Shown piece after piece: positions 8,715-20,560 of a stretch of DNA of 64,000 bases. The first letter of the stretch is position 1. Each line of letters starts with the position of its first letter. The notes below the pieces were generated by a model. That model saw nothing but the letters and a program-made list of their open reading frames with translations. It was not told the origin of the DNA and did not search any database. The DNA lies in assembly GCA_963854835.1 (NCBI GenBank), contig OY978525.1, positions 44,665,554 through 44,729,553 of the forward strand, given 5' to 3'. The DNA comes from Megamerina dolium. Its lineage: Eukaryota; Arthropoda; Insecta; Diptera; Megamerinidae. The position numbers and the translations under genes were made by a program.

Positions 8715-9094
8715 TATATATGGGTACCGTAGCTCAGTGGTTAGTGTGTTCGCCTTCTGATCTGTAGGTCGTGGTTCAATCCCCGGCTGATGCATAACAA
8801 ATTTAATATCGAAAAGATTTTTCTTTCGAACGGTACCCACCTGTCGGCAAGCAATTGGCAATTCTTCCGACAGTAACAACTTGCCATGAAAAAGCTTCTT
8901 AAAGAACTCTGTGACAAAGCTCAGAAAAAGTGATGTCACAAGTGTTCTGCCGTTCGGAACCGGCTAAAATAAGTAGGTCCCTTCTAATACTGTACAAATT
9001 TAAGACGCACAACAGTAATGGAAGAGAAGCTCGGCCAATGAGCCCTTTGGGGCTTTAAGTGACACATATTTATTTATTTATTTATTTATTTATT
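8715..9094 (+). mobile_element. tRNA-derived SINE (copy 2)
   Basis: The head GTACCGTAGCTCAGTGGTTA contains a polymerase III A box, and GGTCGTGGTTCAATCCC is a B box about 35 nt later. A body of roughly 270 bp follows and ends in an (ATTT)n tail at 9065-9094. A 12-bp TSD, TGTATATAACTG, is at 8703-8714 and 9095-9106. This is the best copy for describing the family. Antisense frames that run through it are not genes. Confidence 0.88.
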
Positions 9095-9104
9095 TGTATA
9101 TAAC

Positions 9105-10178
9105 TGGTAGAAAAAGCGAATTTATTTTATTTAAACAATAAACGAAATGGTCAAGTTATTTAAAACCAAGATAAACATGTATTGCCACCAAGAAGACACT
9201 TACGTACAAAATTTCAAAATGAAGGCAAACATGTTTTGTGTTGCGCAATGTGATGATACCTTTATTTGTTAATGAGGGGTAGTCATGTAGCTTGCTCTGC
9301 TTACAATGTGATGGCACCTTCATTATTAATGGGGTCCCTCGATGTGGCGACCACCGGGCAACGTCGTCCTGGCACCCGCTGGGAGGCGGCTGAATTGAGT
9401 GGCGAAAATATCCTCGGTTAGAGGTTGTGCGTTAGATTTGGGACCCGCCACATATTAAATTCCCCCAGTGAAGAAAACAACAATGCCTCAGATAAGGACT
9501 ACCACATTTGATGATGACCCCCGCAAACGAAAAAAGGACCAATATTTGCGGATATGCACCTGGAACGTCCGGTCCCTTTATAGGGTGGGTGCCTCTATAC
9601 AGCTGGTTGATGTCCTGAAAAGGTACAGAGCTGACATCACATGGTAGAAAAAGCGAATTTATTTTATTTAAACAATAAACGAAATGGTCAAGTTATTTAA
9701 AACCAAGATTAACATGTATTGCCACCAAGAAGACACTTACGTACAAAATTTCAAAATGAAGGCAAACATGTTTTGTGTTGCGCAATGTGATAATACCTTT
9801 ATTTGTTAATGAGGGGTAGTCATGTAGCTTGCTCTGCTTACAATGTGATGGCACCTTCATTATTAATGGGGTCCCTCGATGTGGCGACCACCGGGCAACG
9901 TCGTCCTGGCACCCGCTGGGAGGCGGCTAAATTGAGTGGCGAAAATATCCTCGGTTAGAGGTTGTGCGTTAGATTTGGGACCCGCCACATATTGAATTCC
10001 CCCAGTGAAGAAAACAACAATGCCTCAGATAAGGACTACCACATTTGATGATGACCCCCGCAAACGAAAAAAGGACCAATATTTGCGGATATGCAACTGG
10101 AACGTCCGGTCCCTTTATAGGGTGGGTGCCTCTATACAGCTGGTTGATGTCCTGAAAAGGTACAGAGCTGACATCACC
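9105..10178 (+). repeat. 537-bp tandem duplication of the RTE 5' region
   Basis: The sequence from 9105 repeats from 9642 with a period of 537 bp and only a handful of substitutions (for example ataaacatg against attaacatg). Unit 1 stops in the middle of the endonuclease frame, and unit 2 continues into the element. Confidence 0.92.
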
Positions 10179-11310
10179 GCTATCCAGGAAATGCGAGGGA
10201 CGGGACAGGGCTGATCCAAAAGAGCGTCCTGTGACATTTACTACAGTTGCCATGCTGAAAGGCACGAATTAGAGTGTGGAGTTTTGGTCAGCAAGAGACT
10301 ACGACATCTTGTCTCACAGTTCACGCCTGTGAACAAACGGCTGGCCACAATCCGCATCAAGGCAAAATTCTTTAACATCAGCCTTATATGTGCCCACACT
10401 CTGACGGATGAGAAGGACAATGTGACCAAGGAGAGCTTCTTTCAGCGCCCCGAAGAAGCTTACGACCGCTACCCCCGCCACGGTATCAAAATCGTGCTTG
10501 GCGACTTTAATGCCAGGGTGGGAAAGGAAGGATCTTTGGTCCAACTGTCGGAAAATTCAACCTCCACCAGAACACCTCCGATAACGGAATGAGGCTGATC
10601 GACTTCGCCGCAGCACGAAACATGGTAATTGGTGGTACCAGATTCCAGCATCTCGATATCCACAAAGCGACATGGCTGTCTCCAGATCAACGTACAAGAA
10701 ACCAAATTGATCATGTGGTGATTGACGGAAGGCATGCTTCCAGTAAGATGAACGTGCTGTTGGCGTATGCCGATAATATTGACATAATCGGCATGAACAA
10801 GCGAGCAGTCAAAATGCAGCATTCTCAGAGTTGGAAAGAGAATCGCTTCGGATGGGTCTTACGGTGAACGAGGGCAAGACGAGTACCTAGTGTTAGCAAA
10901 CAAAGAGTCCCGGCGTCTTGGACAGCACGTCACTGTTGACAACTACGCTTTTGAAGTAGTAAGGGACTTTGTCTATCTTGGAACCAGCATCAACAACTGT
11001 AATGACGTCGGCCTGGAGATTATGCGTAGGATAACTCTTGCTATCAGGTGTTGCTTTGGACTGAGTAAGCAATTGAGAAGTCGAGCCCTCTCTAGAAAAA
11101 CGAAAACTAAACTCTACAAGTCTCTCATTACGCCTGTCCTAATATATGGCGCTGAAGCCTGGACAATTTCCACCTCGGATGAGCGAATACTTGGAGTTTT
11201 CGAGAGAAAAGTCCTACGCAAGATCTTTGGACCTATTTGCGTTGGTGGCGAGTACCGAATAAGGTACAACCATGAGCTGTACGAGCTGTATGCCGATATT
11301 GACATAGTAA

Positions 11311-11352
11311 AGCGCATCAAAATCCAGCGGCTGCGCTGGATTTTGATGCGCT
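11311..11352. repeat. Perfect 19-bp snap-back hairpin
   Basis: AGCGCATCAAAATCCAGCG at 11,311-11,329 and its exact reverse complement at 11,334-11,352 are separated by GCTG. The right arm replaces about 30 nt present at this position in the other RTE copies, such as the one at 49.0 kb. Confidence 0.95.
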
Positions 11353-11726
11353 CCAGCTAAGAAGGTGTTATATTCGGAACACGCTGGAGGACGACGCAGA
11401 AGAGGAAGACCTAACCTCCGGTGGGAAGACCGAATACTGGAGAACCTGACGGCGCTTGGAATTTCTAACTGGCGCCAGCTAGCGAATAGCAGAGATGGCT
11501 GGCGAAGCATGTTCTTTTCGACCTAAATCGATATTCGGTTGTTATGGCCACATAAGTAAGTAAATAAGTTCTTGAATGTAGAAATTCTGAAGAAATTGCA
11601 ATTTCTTTAGTAGGTCAATTCATTGGCATTTCTTCAGAAGGTCATCGTTGTAATTATCGTTTTTTTTTTCATTTTTAAATACTTTTATTTAACTTACTTA
11701 TGAAGGGTAAAATTTTGCAACGCTAA

Positions 11727-12190
11727 ATAATGAGAGACTTGTAGAGTGTAGTTTTCGTTCTTCGAGAGAGGGCTCGACTTCTCAATTGCTTACTCAGTCC
11801 AAAGTAACACCTGTTAGCAAGAGTTATCCTACGCATGATCTCCAGGCTGACGTCATTAGAGTTGTTGATGCTGGTTCCAAGATAGACAAAATCCCTTACT
11901 ACTTAAAAGCGTAGTTGTCAACAGTGACGTGCTCTCCAAGACGCCGGGATTCTTTGTTTGTTGACACTAGTCACTTCATCATGCCCTCGTTCACCGTAAG
12001 ACCCATTCGACGCGACTCTCTTTCCAACTCTAAGAATGCTGCACTGACTGCTCGCGTGTTATGCCGATTATGTCAATATCGTCAGCATACGCTAACAGCA
12101 TGACACTTTTGTTGAAGATAGTGCCATTATGTCGTAGATCAGCAGCTCGTATTATTTTCTCCATAATAAGATTAAAGAAATCGCAAAAAC
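11727..12190 (-). mobile_element. RTE-like LINE fragment (RT C-terminal half)
   Basis: The minus strand matches the RTE segment running from the A-Y-A-D-D region to T-L-Y-K-S-L-I, with stops. It is truncated at both ends, has no tail and no TSD, and lies 155 bp from the previous RTE copy in opposite orientation. Confidence 0.8.
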
Positions 12191-12640
12191 ATCAAGTAAA
12201 ATTTTTAAATTAGGCTATATATACTAAGAGAGTAATTAAGATAAAGAGATTATGTATAAGATTACGTAGAATTATACTGAATTACATTGTGCACAAGGGT
12301 TATATCGGCAACTGAAAGTTAAATCTTGTAAAAGTTAGTTAAAGTTACGACGAGTAAAAATTATTTGACAAAAGAAGTGTTGAAAGAATGAAAGTAAGAA
12401 AAATTGTGTAAAAAAAGTTAAATTGGCAAATAAAAATTGGACAGTGTAAAAAGATTATATTGACAAATCAATATTATATACTACTAACTATGTAAAATTG
12501 AGGTGAAAAAGTGAAAAATAAAGAGAAGAAGAACTGAGCAACTACGTGAGAAGTGTCTTTGAAAGAGGGATAAGCCTAGGAAGTAAGATATTTAAATATA
12601 AGTTGTGCTGAAGCCTTGTGGATGAGCAATATGCTCTCCA
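12191..12640. other. Purine-rich AT-rich stretch, no feature recognised
   Basis: Many short GAAAG and AAGTTA motifs are present on the plus strand, with no open frame above 60 codons. It may be eroded upstream sequence of the LINE that starts near 12,680. Confidence 0.4.
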
Positions 12641-12679
12641 ATATTAACTAGTACAGGAAGCATAATAGCAAACACCTCA

Positions 12680-14263
12680 CGAGGATCTCCAGAAAGGGAA
12701 GTGTTATCATCGCTAATATGGAGTATGGTAGTGGAAGAACTACTTGTAGAACTAGAAAACTAGACTATAAAGTAGAGGAAAGTTCGAAGTTTGTTAGTTA
12801 GAGCTAAAATAAATAAAATAAATATGTGGCACTTAAAGCCCCAAAGGACTCATTGGCCAAGCTTCTCTTCCATTACTGTTGTGCGTCTTAAATTTGGACA
12901 GTATTAGAAGGGACCTACTTATTTTAGCCGGTTCCGAACGGCAGAACACTTGTGACATCACTTTTTCTGAGCTTTGTCACATAGTTCTTTAAGAAGCTTT
13001 TTCATGGCAAGTTGTTACTGTCGGAAGAATTGCCAATTGCTTGCCGACAGGTGGGTACCATTCGAAAGAAAAATCTTTTCGATATTAAATTTGTTATGCA
13101 TCAGCCGGGGATTGAACCCACGACCTACAGATCAGAAGGCGAACACACTAACCACTGAGCTACGTTAGTTAGAGCTAAAACCAACAAAAAGACGGTGCAG
13201 CAAAAAGGGACTGAGTATTAACCCAGCAAAAACAATTGAACCATTCACTAGGAAGTATAATCTTAGAATCTAAAATCTATCAGTTTAGACTGAACAGAGA
13301 TAGTACTAGAGAAAGAAGTAAAAATCCTGGGCCTAATATTAGACCAGCGCTTACGATGGAAAACACGTATAGAAGATGTGACGAAAAAGGCCACTAAAAT
13401 ATTTATGACTTGTAAGTCCATAGCAGGGAAAAGTTGGGAAAACACCAAAGATACTGCGATGGATCTACACTCTAATCGTTAAACCCATGATAACTTACGA
13501 AGTTGTTGTTTGGGAAAACTGCAAAAAGTTTCAGACTGTAACAGCTACACTTGACAGGATTCAAAGACTAGCATTTGTATGTATAACAGGAGCTATGCGC
13601 ACATGTCCAACAGCATAATTGGAAGTTCTTTTGGAACTTACACCTCTTCACATTTACATCCAATCCTAACAATGACTGCTGTCAATAGCGAGCCAGCATC
13701 CTGAAGTTGCAATGTCGAATGACTCAATGTATCCGGAGTTCAGTTTTACGATTCAAAACTGAACTCAGTCACAAAAACAAATGGGAAGGTATAAACCAGA
13801 ACTTTATAACATGGTTCACGGACGGTTCCTAACCTGAAGAAGGGGACGGAGCAGGACTGGTTGGCCCGCACACTTACAATCTAAAGCGATTTAAGGAATG
13901 TATTAACCCAAAAAAAATAATTTAAAAATCATTACGGGAATGCTCATAGGGCACTGTAGGTTGAATTATCACCTATCGAAACTGGGAATCTTTTAGGATG
14001 AGACCTGCCAAAACTGTTGGGAGGAGAATGAAACTGCGAAACATGTGTTGGAAATGTGACCAGCATCAATGCACGCAAGAAAGAAAATTCTTGGGGTATT
14101 TTTAATACCCGAAAATCTTTTGAAATTCAATAAGTTATGATCTATTTTAAACTACCTTATGGATATTGGACTTAGATACATACTCTATGTCTAAGATTGT
14201 GTGCACAATAGATCTAGAGTCGCAGTACAACACAACCCTTAAATAATAATAATAATAATAATA
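12680..14263 (+). pseudogene. Degenerate I/LOA-type LINE reverse transcriptase
   Basis: Pieces in several frames give RGSPEREVLSSLIW (expected RGCPQGG.LSPLLW, about 12,689), then after the SINE INPAKT and Y-N-L-R-I, R-I-Q-R-L-A-F-V-C-I-T-G-A-M-R-T-C-P-T-A at about 13,559, and a final Cys-rich C-Q-N-C-W-E-E-N-E-T-A-K-H-V segment at about 14,010. The order fits RT to C-terminus, with a remnant of the RNase H region between. Many stops and frameshifts show age. The element ends in (TAA)n at 14,242-14,263, a tail style known for I-type LINEs. One SINE sits inside it and another in its tail. Confidence 0.72.
12810..13163 (-). mobile_element. tRNA-derived SINE (copy 3)
   Basis: A full-length copy inserted in the LINE reverse transcriptase. 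A 17-bp TSD, GTTAGTTAGAGCTAAAA, lies at 12,793-12,809 and 13,164-13,180. Confidence 0.93.
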
Positions 14264-14630
14264 AGTGGGTGCCATAGCTCAGGGGTTAGTGTGTTCGCCT
14301 TCTGATCTGTAGGTCGTGGTTCGATCCCCGGCTGATGCATAACAAATTTAATAGCGATAAGATTTTTCTTTCGAATGGTACCCACCTGTCGGCAAGCAAT
14401 TGGCAATTCTTCCGACAGTAACAACTTGCCATGAAAAAGTTTCTTAAAGAACTCTGTGACAAAGCTCAGAAAAAGTGATGTCACAAGTGTTCTGCCGTTC
14501 GGAACCGGTTAAAAGAAGTAGGTCCCTTCTAATACTGTCCAAATTTAAGACGCACAACAGTAATGGAAGAGAAGCTCGGCCAATGAGCCCTTTGGGGCTT
14601 TAAGTGCCACATATTTATTTATTTTTTTTA
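14264..14630 (+). mobile_element. tRNA-derived SINE (copy 4)
   Basis: A full-length copy inserted in the (TAA)n tail of the preceding LINE. TAA units flank both sides, so the TSD cannot be delimited exactly. Confidence 0.88.
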
Positions 14631-14890
14631 ATAATAATAACTAATAATAATGATAATAATGTACTCTACAGAAACACCTTCACCACCTCACAAAATTTTT
14701 AAATCGTGCATATCAAAGGTCCTTCCCTGCCAGCCAGCACCGGTGAAAAAAACTGTCTAAGACGAGGATTTCGTTAACTACAAAAGTGGTTAGGTTTGTG
14801 AAGGCGTGGGAAAAAATTTTCTCCTTGTATGTGTGATCACTCATTCAGCTAGTAAAAACAAATCCATTATGTTTGCATTAAATTGAAGTT
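14631..14890. other. Short AT-rich stretch and mariner flank
   Basis: It starts with remaining (TAA)n and (AAT)n units. The rest probably holds the 3' untranslated part and terminal repeat of the mariner to its right, but I cannot delimit the terminal repeat. Confidence 0.35.
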
Positions 14891-16290
14891 TTAGGTCAAA
14901 TAAGCACCGTTTTGTTCGATAACTTGTTACCATTTTGAAGGAAATTTCATAATGCCACTCTCATAGAAACCCTCATCCCTATTGGAAAAAAACTGGGACA
15001 GTCGATTTTCACAAGCTGCTCTTGAGGAAAATGTTTCAACAGCAAAATCATTCGTCATAGACAAGAACAGGTAGTAATCACTTGGTGCCAGCTCCGAACT
15101 ATAAGGCGGATGCATAAGAACCTCCTAACCAAGCTCCCGGAGCTTCTGCCAAGTCACTATCGATGTGTGTGGTCTAGCGTTGTCCTGATGGAACACAATT
15201 TCTCTCCTATTAGCCAAAGCTGGCCGCTTCTGGGCGATTGCTTCCTTCAGGTGGTCCAATTGTTGACAGTACAGGCAGGAATCAAGTTTAGCCATAGGGG
15301 AGCAGTTCATAGTAGATGATTCTCTGCCAATCCCAATAAACACATAGCAAAAATTTCCTGACCGTCAATCCTGGCTTGGCCACCGTTTGCGCCAGCTCAC
15401 CGCGATTCGACCAAGACCTTTTTCGCTTGACGTTATCCTAAGTGACTTTTCATCACCAGTAACCATCCGCTTCAGAAATGGATTGATTTTGTTGCGATTC
15501 AGCAGCGATTCGCAAATGGAAATTCGGTCAATGAGGTTTTTTTGCGTTAACTCGTGCGTCACTCATACATCGAACTCCTTTTTGTATCCAGCCTTATTTA
15601 AATGGTTCCAAACGATGTTTTGTGCAATGTTTAGCTCCTGGAGGGTGCCGTAGCTCAGTGGTTAGTGTGTTCGCCTTTTGATCTGTAGGTCGTGGTTCAA
15701 TACCCGGCTGATGCAAAACAAATTTAATATCGAAAAGATTTTTCTTTCGAACGGTACCCACCTGTCGGCAAGCAATTGGCAATTCTTCCGACAGTAACAA
15801 CTTACCATGAAAAAGCTTCTAAAAAGAACTCTGTGACAAAGCTTAGAAAAAGTGATGTCACAAGTGTTCTGCCGTTCGGAACCGTCTAAAATAAGTAGGT
15901 CCATTCTAATTCTGTCCAAAATTTAAGACGCACAACAGTAATTTTTTTTTTTTAGCTCCTGGGCAATAGAAACAGTGCTTATATGAAGGTCAGACTCGAC
16001 GATTTCCATTATTTTATCGATATTTTCGGATATTGGCCTTCCAGAGCGTGGTGCATCTTTGATATCAAAATTACCGGAACGGAAACGACGACCATAAGCA
16101 CTATTCACATTCTTAGCCATCTAGCTTGCGTTTTCGCCTTTATCGTAGAAAAACTGTAAAATATGGCGTATTTTATCTTTACTGGTATCCATCTTTGACG
16201 CGTGCTCAAACAATACTGAGTCAAGCAATCACAAAACTGTCTGAAAAGTTTACGAAATCCTATCTTTCTAACGTCATCTAGCGTATTGGA
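14890..16290 (-). pseudogene. Mariner transposase pseudogene
   Basis: The minus strand carries a mariner DD34D transposase in pieces: an N-terminal half ending near A-K-N-V-N-S-A-Y-G-R-R-F-R-S-G (16,050-16,120), VTGDEK with the first catalytic Asp at about 15,455, HQDNARPHTS with the second at about 15,185, and APSDYYLF with the third at about 15,075. Frameshifts separate these blocks, and a SINE with a TSD sits between the N-terminal block and the catalytic region. In the first motif the usual Trp after GDEK is Ser. The 5' side abuts the poly(A) end of a Jockey element at 16,299, so the upstream terminal repeat may be broken. The element is dead. Confidence 0.88.
15642..15950 (+). mobile_element. 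tRNA-derived SINE (copy 5)
   Basis: Inserted in the mariner. A 12-bp TSD, TTTAGCTCCTGG, is at 15,630-15,641 and 15,951-15,962. The usual last ~60 bp and ATTT tail are replaced by a T run, so the copy is 3'-shortened. Confidence 0.92.
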
Positions 16291-16372
16291 AAAGTAATTT
16301 GTTTTTTTTTTTAAGCTTTATTTATTGGATCTTTCTAAAATTACTTAGAAACTAACAATAAGTGATCAAATC

Positions 16373-17446
16373 TTACAAATTAACTAAAATTATATGATAT
16401 TCCCAACGTTCCATCACAATTTGTAGAGTCGCGAGGTATAGCAATTTCACAGCATATTCAGTGTGTCTTTTCTTTTTAATCGACGATGCCCCGTGCTCAG
16501 CAAGCAAGGGGATTCGGATTTTGAATGTAGCTTCTGCAGGACATTGCAACTTCCTCAGAAATTGTGGGTACATTTAAATCTCGATGGATGTTAACGTTCC
16601 TCATATACCAAGGCGCGTTTACAATAATTCGCAGACACTTGGATTGTATTCGCTGCATTTTTTCGATATTTGAGGGAGATGCGGTGCCCCAAAACTGAAT
16701 ACCATAAGTCCAGATTGGCTTCAGGATTACTTTATATAATAGCACTTTGTATTCGAGATTCAACTTTGATCTTTTGTGTATCAGCCACCATAACTGATTC
16801 ATTTTAAGCTTGATCTGAGTTTTCTTTGCCTCTATGTGATTTTTCCAGGTCAGCCTTCTGTCGAGGTGAATACCCAAGTACTTTGTTGAGGAACATTGTG
16901 GAACTGATTGGCCATTAATATTAAGTGGGGGACATGTATCTGGCCTTAGCGCGAAGGTTACATGTACGCTCTTTGATTCATTGACTTTTATACGCCATTT
17001 TGCTAGCCAGATTTCTAGAGAAACGATATGAGTCTACAGGAGTTTAGTAGCTTCTATGGAGTTAGAGCGAGAGCACAATATTGCCGTATCATCTGCAAAG
17101 GTCGATATAAATGTATAGTTATTGCTGGGCATATCTGTAGTGTATAAGAGATACAGTAAGGGGCCCAAAACGCTTCCTTGAGGAACGCCAGCGTGAATAT
17201 CCAATGGATTTGTTGTGTAATCCTTGTTATGTACGAGAAATTGTCTTTTCGTGAGGTAGCTACTAAGCAATGAGGAGGCCATCGTGCCATACTTTATCGA
17301 AAGCTTGAGTGATATCAAGAAAGACAGCTGAGCAATACTTTTTTTCTTCAAAAGTGTTCTTTATCAGAGTTACAATGCGGTGGACTTGTTCTATTGCGCC
17401 GTGCTGTTTTCTAAATCCAAACTGATGTTGAGGAATCAGTTGGTTG

Positions 17447-17480
<34 letters not shown>

Positions 17481-19420
17481 GGCACTTAAAGCCCCAAAGA
17501 GCTCATTGGCCGAGCTTCTCTTCCATTACTGTTGTGCGTCTTAAATTTGGACAGTATTAGAAGGGACCTACTTATTTTAGCCGGTTCCGAACGGCAGAAC
17601 ACTTGTGACATCACTTTTTCTGAGCTTTGTCACAGAGTTCTTTAAGAAGCTTTTTCATGGCAAGTCGTTACTTTCGGAAGAATTGCCAATTGCTTGCCGA
17701 CAGGTGGGTACCATTCGAAAGAAAAATCTTATCGATATTAAATTTGTTACGCATCAGCCGGGGATTGAACCACGACCTACAGATCAGAAGGCGAACACAC
17801 TAACCACTGAGCTACGGCACCCATCTCATTGGTTGAGGTTAATGAATGGAATTATATTCATGACAAGTAGCTTTTCGAATACTTTAGAGAGTAGAGGCAG
17901 GAGGCTGATAGGTCTGTACGATGCAACTTTTGTAGGGTCTTTTCCTGGTTTTCTATCATAATAATTTTTGAAGTTTTCCAGCATTTGAGATAGTGTTTAA
18001 TACGAAGGATAGCATTGAAAATGTGCATGAGATGAATTACTGAAGCCGGAGGTAGCTTTTTTATCATTTTACCGGTAATTTTATCTGCACCAGGTGATTT
18101 TTAAAACTTTATAAATTGCTTTGAATATGTCTTTTTTTTTTCTAATTTTGAGCATTGTTGAGCAAGGTTGAAAAGTTAATTTTGGTAATGATGACTGTGA
18201 ACAGGGTGGATTGGGTGTAAACACACTTTTTAGGTGGTTTGCAAAAGCCAAACCCTTCTCACAGTTGCTTCTAGCCCAATTACCGTCACTCAAACGGATG
18301 GGGGAATCAGTGAGAATTGGCCGATTTGAGTTTTTTGCTGATTTCCACAAAGAATAGTCTGACGCTGCACCAGGTGTTAATTTCGCTATATGCTCTTCTA
18401 ACTCTTTGTTGTTTTTATTTTTTAAGGCTTGCTTTAACTTTCGAGTGCAGTGCTGTAGCTGTGTTTTCAGATTCGGTGATCTGAATTCTTGCCATTGTCT
18501 TCGGAGTCTTCTTTTCTGTCTTACTAGCAATTCAATGTCGGCTGGTGTGTATGGGCTATAGTTTGATTGCTTGCATACCTTTGTGCAGGTGGCTGAGCTG
18601 AGAGCTAATGAGAGCAGCTGGTTGAATTTTTCGAGTGCTGAGTCTACATCGTGTCCATTTCTTAATACAGTACTCAGACGAAGATGGGAATTTATATATT
18701 TCTTGAATTTTAACCAGTCTATTTTCTTTCTAACGCAATTGCCTTGTGGGCTTGGTGATTTTATAGATATTACCGTGGGTGAGTGGTCAGATGATTGATC
18801 ATAATTACACTCTGTGGAGATATTTTCCATCTGCAAACCTTTGGCGACTCCAAAGTCTATGAGATCGGGTATTTTCCTCTTGTCCGTCGGCCAATATGTC
18901 GGTTGACCATTTGAAATAACATCGTAGCCGTGGTTAGTGATGATTGAACATAGTCTTCTGCCTTTTGGAGTTATTAAGCGGGAGCCCCAGTGAGTGTGCT
19001 TGGCGTTGAAATCGCCAGCAACCAAGAATTTGCTACCAAGAGTTGAGAAAAATTCTTTATATTGCTGTTCGGTAATACTATATCTTGGGGGACAGTATAT
19101 CGCAGATATTACTAGTTTAGAGATGAATTCTTCCAGACATATAAATGTTGCTTGCAAGTAGACGCTACTGAAATCTTCGAGAACATGATGTTTTATTCTG
19201 CTTTTTATCAATATGGCAGTTCCTCCGCGTGCCTTACCATGCGGATGATTTGTAGTGTACAGTTTGTAATATGGTATTTGGTAGCAATTTTTGTCAGTGA
19301 AATGGGTCTCAGATATCATAATTATGTCGATCTGGCTGGATTCAAGGAATTGAATTAGCTCCAAATGGTGCTGGCTTAAGCCGTTGGCGTTCCAGTGGCA
19401 TATCTTAAGGCAACTGATGG
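16373..19420 (-). pseudogene. Jockey-1 ORF2: endonuclease-reverse transcriptase
   Basis: The largest uninterrupted part (18,081-19,364, 427 codons) is the AP endonuclease and linker: SETHF with the catalytic Glu, AGDFNA near 19,020, and SSDHSP near 18,795. The reverse transcriptase follows in broken frames: H-Q-F-G-F-R-K (about 17,415), AGVPQGSVLGPLLY (about 17,195) and FADDTAIL (about 17,095) with both catalytic Asp. The thumb and C-terminal region ends RDLNVPTISEE at about 16,575. Frameshifts near 18,080 and 17,030 and the SINE at 17,449-17,828 inactivate it. Jockey proteins copy their own RNA at nicked chromosomal DNA (known for the family). Confidence 0.88.
17449..17828 (-). mobile_element. 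tRNA-derived SINE (copy 6)
   Basis: A full-length copy with a long T run at its 3' side, inserted in the Jockey reverse transcriptase. A short direct repeat, TTGGTTGAG, at 17,440-17,448 and 17,829-17,837 marks the TSD. Confidence 0.88.
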
Positions 19421-20544
19421 TCTGGATAGAAATGTTTGGAGTAGCATCGATTGATTTTTCATCATTTCTTGCATCATTGTTTGAATTGAGTTCATGAATT
19501 GGTTCATATTTTGAATTAATGTTTGAAGCAAATGTTCAAGGGTACTTGGTTGTTGGGTGGGCAATGAGTGTTTCTGCTCATTATTTACATTGCTTTGTTG
19601 GTGTGGGTTTTGTTTTAACACGCTAGCGTATGAATTGGTTTGATTCTTGTTTGGTATTGCAGAGAAGAAATGTGTTGCATCAATATTTTGTCTCTTAGTT
19701 GAGTTGGCTATCTGAGTTTGCTCAACTGGTTTTAGAGGTTGATTGCTAACGGAGAAATTTAGCTTAGGGTTGTATATACTGGGCAACCTCTATAATTTTG
19801 GATGTGATTACCTCCACAATTGCTGCATTTTTTCATGCTAGCATCGCCTTTAGATTTTGGGCATATGTTTGATTTATGGAGATCTCCACAAATCACACAT
19901 ACAGCTGGCAGGGTACAATATGTCTTAGTATGTCGTTGGGTTCGACGCCTTTGAGTACAACGATTAAGCCCTTACTACTTTTTAGCTGATATGTGTAGTA
20001 ATTCTTTTTTACAGCATCAAATTCCGCTATTACTTTGCGATAATGAGTTTCGCTGTAGATTTGCACTTTCGTTTCCTCAAGTTGGCCTTTGCGAATAGGA
20101 ACAACGTGGAAATTCTTTGGTCCTATAAGACTTGTAATTCTAGAAATCAACCTATCTGAGTTGCGATCTCTTAAGAAAATGGGTGGGGGTTTGAAATTTT
20201 TCTTGGAGATAATATTTTCGTCACTTTCATCACCTGAAAGCAGGGCGTATCTGTTTTCCGATAGGGGCAGTGTTCTGCTTTTGAATTTTTGTTGAATTCA
20301 TTTGTTTTGAATTTTGTGGACTTCTTTTTCGCTTTACTACAGTAATGTAGCGATCAATTCCGGTTTGAACAGCAACTGGTTCTTTATTAGTCATCGCACT
20401 AGTTGCTTTAACTACTGGGTCATGCACTTCAGTAGAAGGGCCGTTATTTGTTTGCTTTGATGTTGTAGCTGTTGGTGTTACAGCAGGAGAAGCGCATTGT
20501 ACACTCCACGGTATAGTGGGAGATAGTATATCACGAGAGAACAA
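19376..20544 (-). pseudogene. Jockey-1 ORF1: Gag-like protein
   Basis: Three consecutive blocks in shifted frames form one Gag-like protein. The N-terminal block (20,230-20,544) is basic and Ser/Thr-rich. The central block (19,893-20,150) has HYRKVIAEFD and YYTYQLKSSKGLIVV, resembling the pre-zinc-finger domain of Jockey Gag. Then come two CCHC-type zinc knuckles, C-V-I-C-G-D-L-H-x4-C and C-S-N-C-G-G-N-H-x5-C (about 19,800-19,915). The Gln/Asn-rich C-terminal block (19,376-19,786) ends just before ORF2 begins. It would bind element RNA in the cytoplasm and nucleus (known for the family). Confidence 0.82.
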
Positions 20545-20560
20545 ATTATTTTTTTTTGTC

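Larger units (their letters stand above)
9105..11572 (+). mobile_element. RTE-like LINE, rearranged near-full-length copy
   Basis: The 5' region and the start of the endonuclease frame (ATG at 10,020) encode an AP-type endonuclease: N in WNVRSL, the E of IQEMRG, GDFNA at about 10,501, and a final DHV. A frameshift near 10,214 interrupts it. The reverse transcriptase core is missing: the frame jumps from the end of the endonuclease (about 10,745) to the A-Y-A-D-N motif at 10,762, which should read AYADD. The C-terminal RT region continues at 10,890-11,360 up to a small template-switch palindrome. The element ends with a (TAAG)n tail at 11,552-11,572. Its first 537 bp are tandemly duplicated. 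Confidence 0.82.
16299..20560 (-). mobile_element. Jockey-type LINE, long copy (Jockey-1)
   Basis: Two consecutive coding regions are on the minus strand: ORF1 (Gag-like) then ORF2 (endonuclease-reverse transcriptase). The 3' end is marked by a poly(A) tail, seen as a T run at 16,299-16,312. A SINE splits the reverse transcriptase. The 5' end is not exact; untranslated leader may extend to the right of 20,560. Closely related pieces occur at 27-29.5 kb. Confidence 0.88.

Noticed and set aside
8722..8795. A tRNA gene
   Set aside because: The A and B boxes are present, but the stems are poorly paired and the sequence is the head of a repeated SINE with TSDs.
8700..8939. Open frames of 60-100 codons containing F-L-S-F-V-T-E-F-F-K-K and similar
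   Set aside because: They recur, often antisense, in every SINE copy and simply read through the SINE body.
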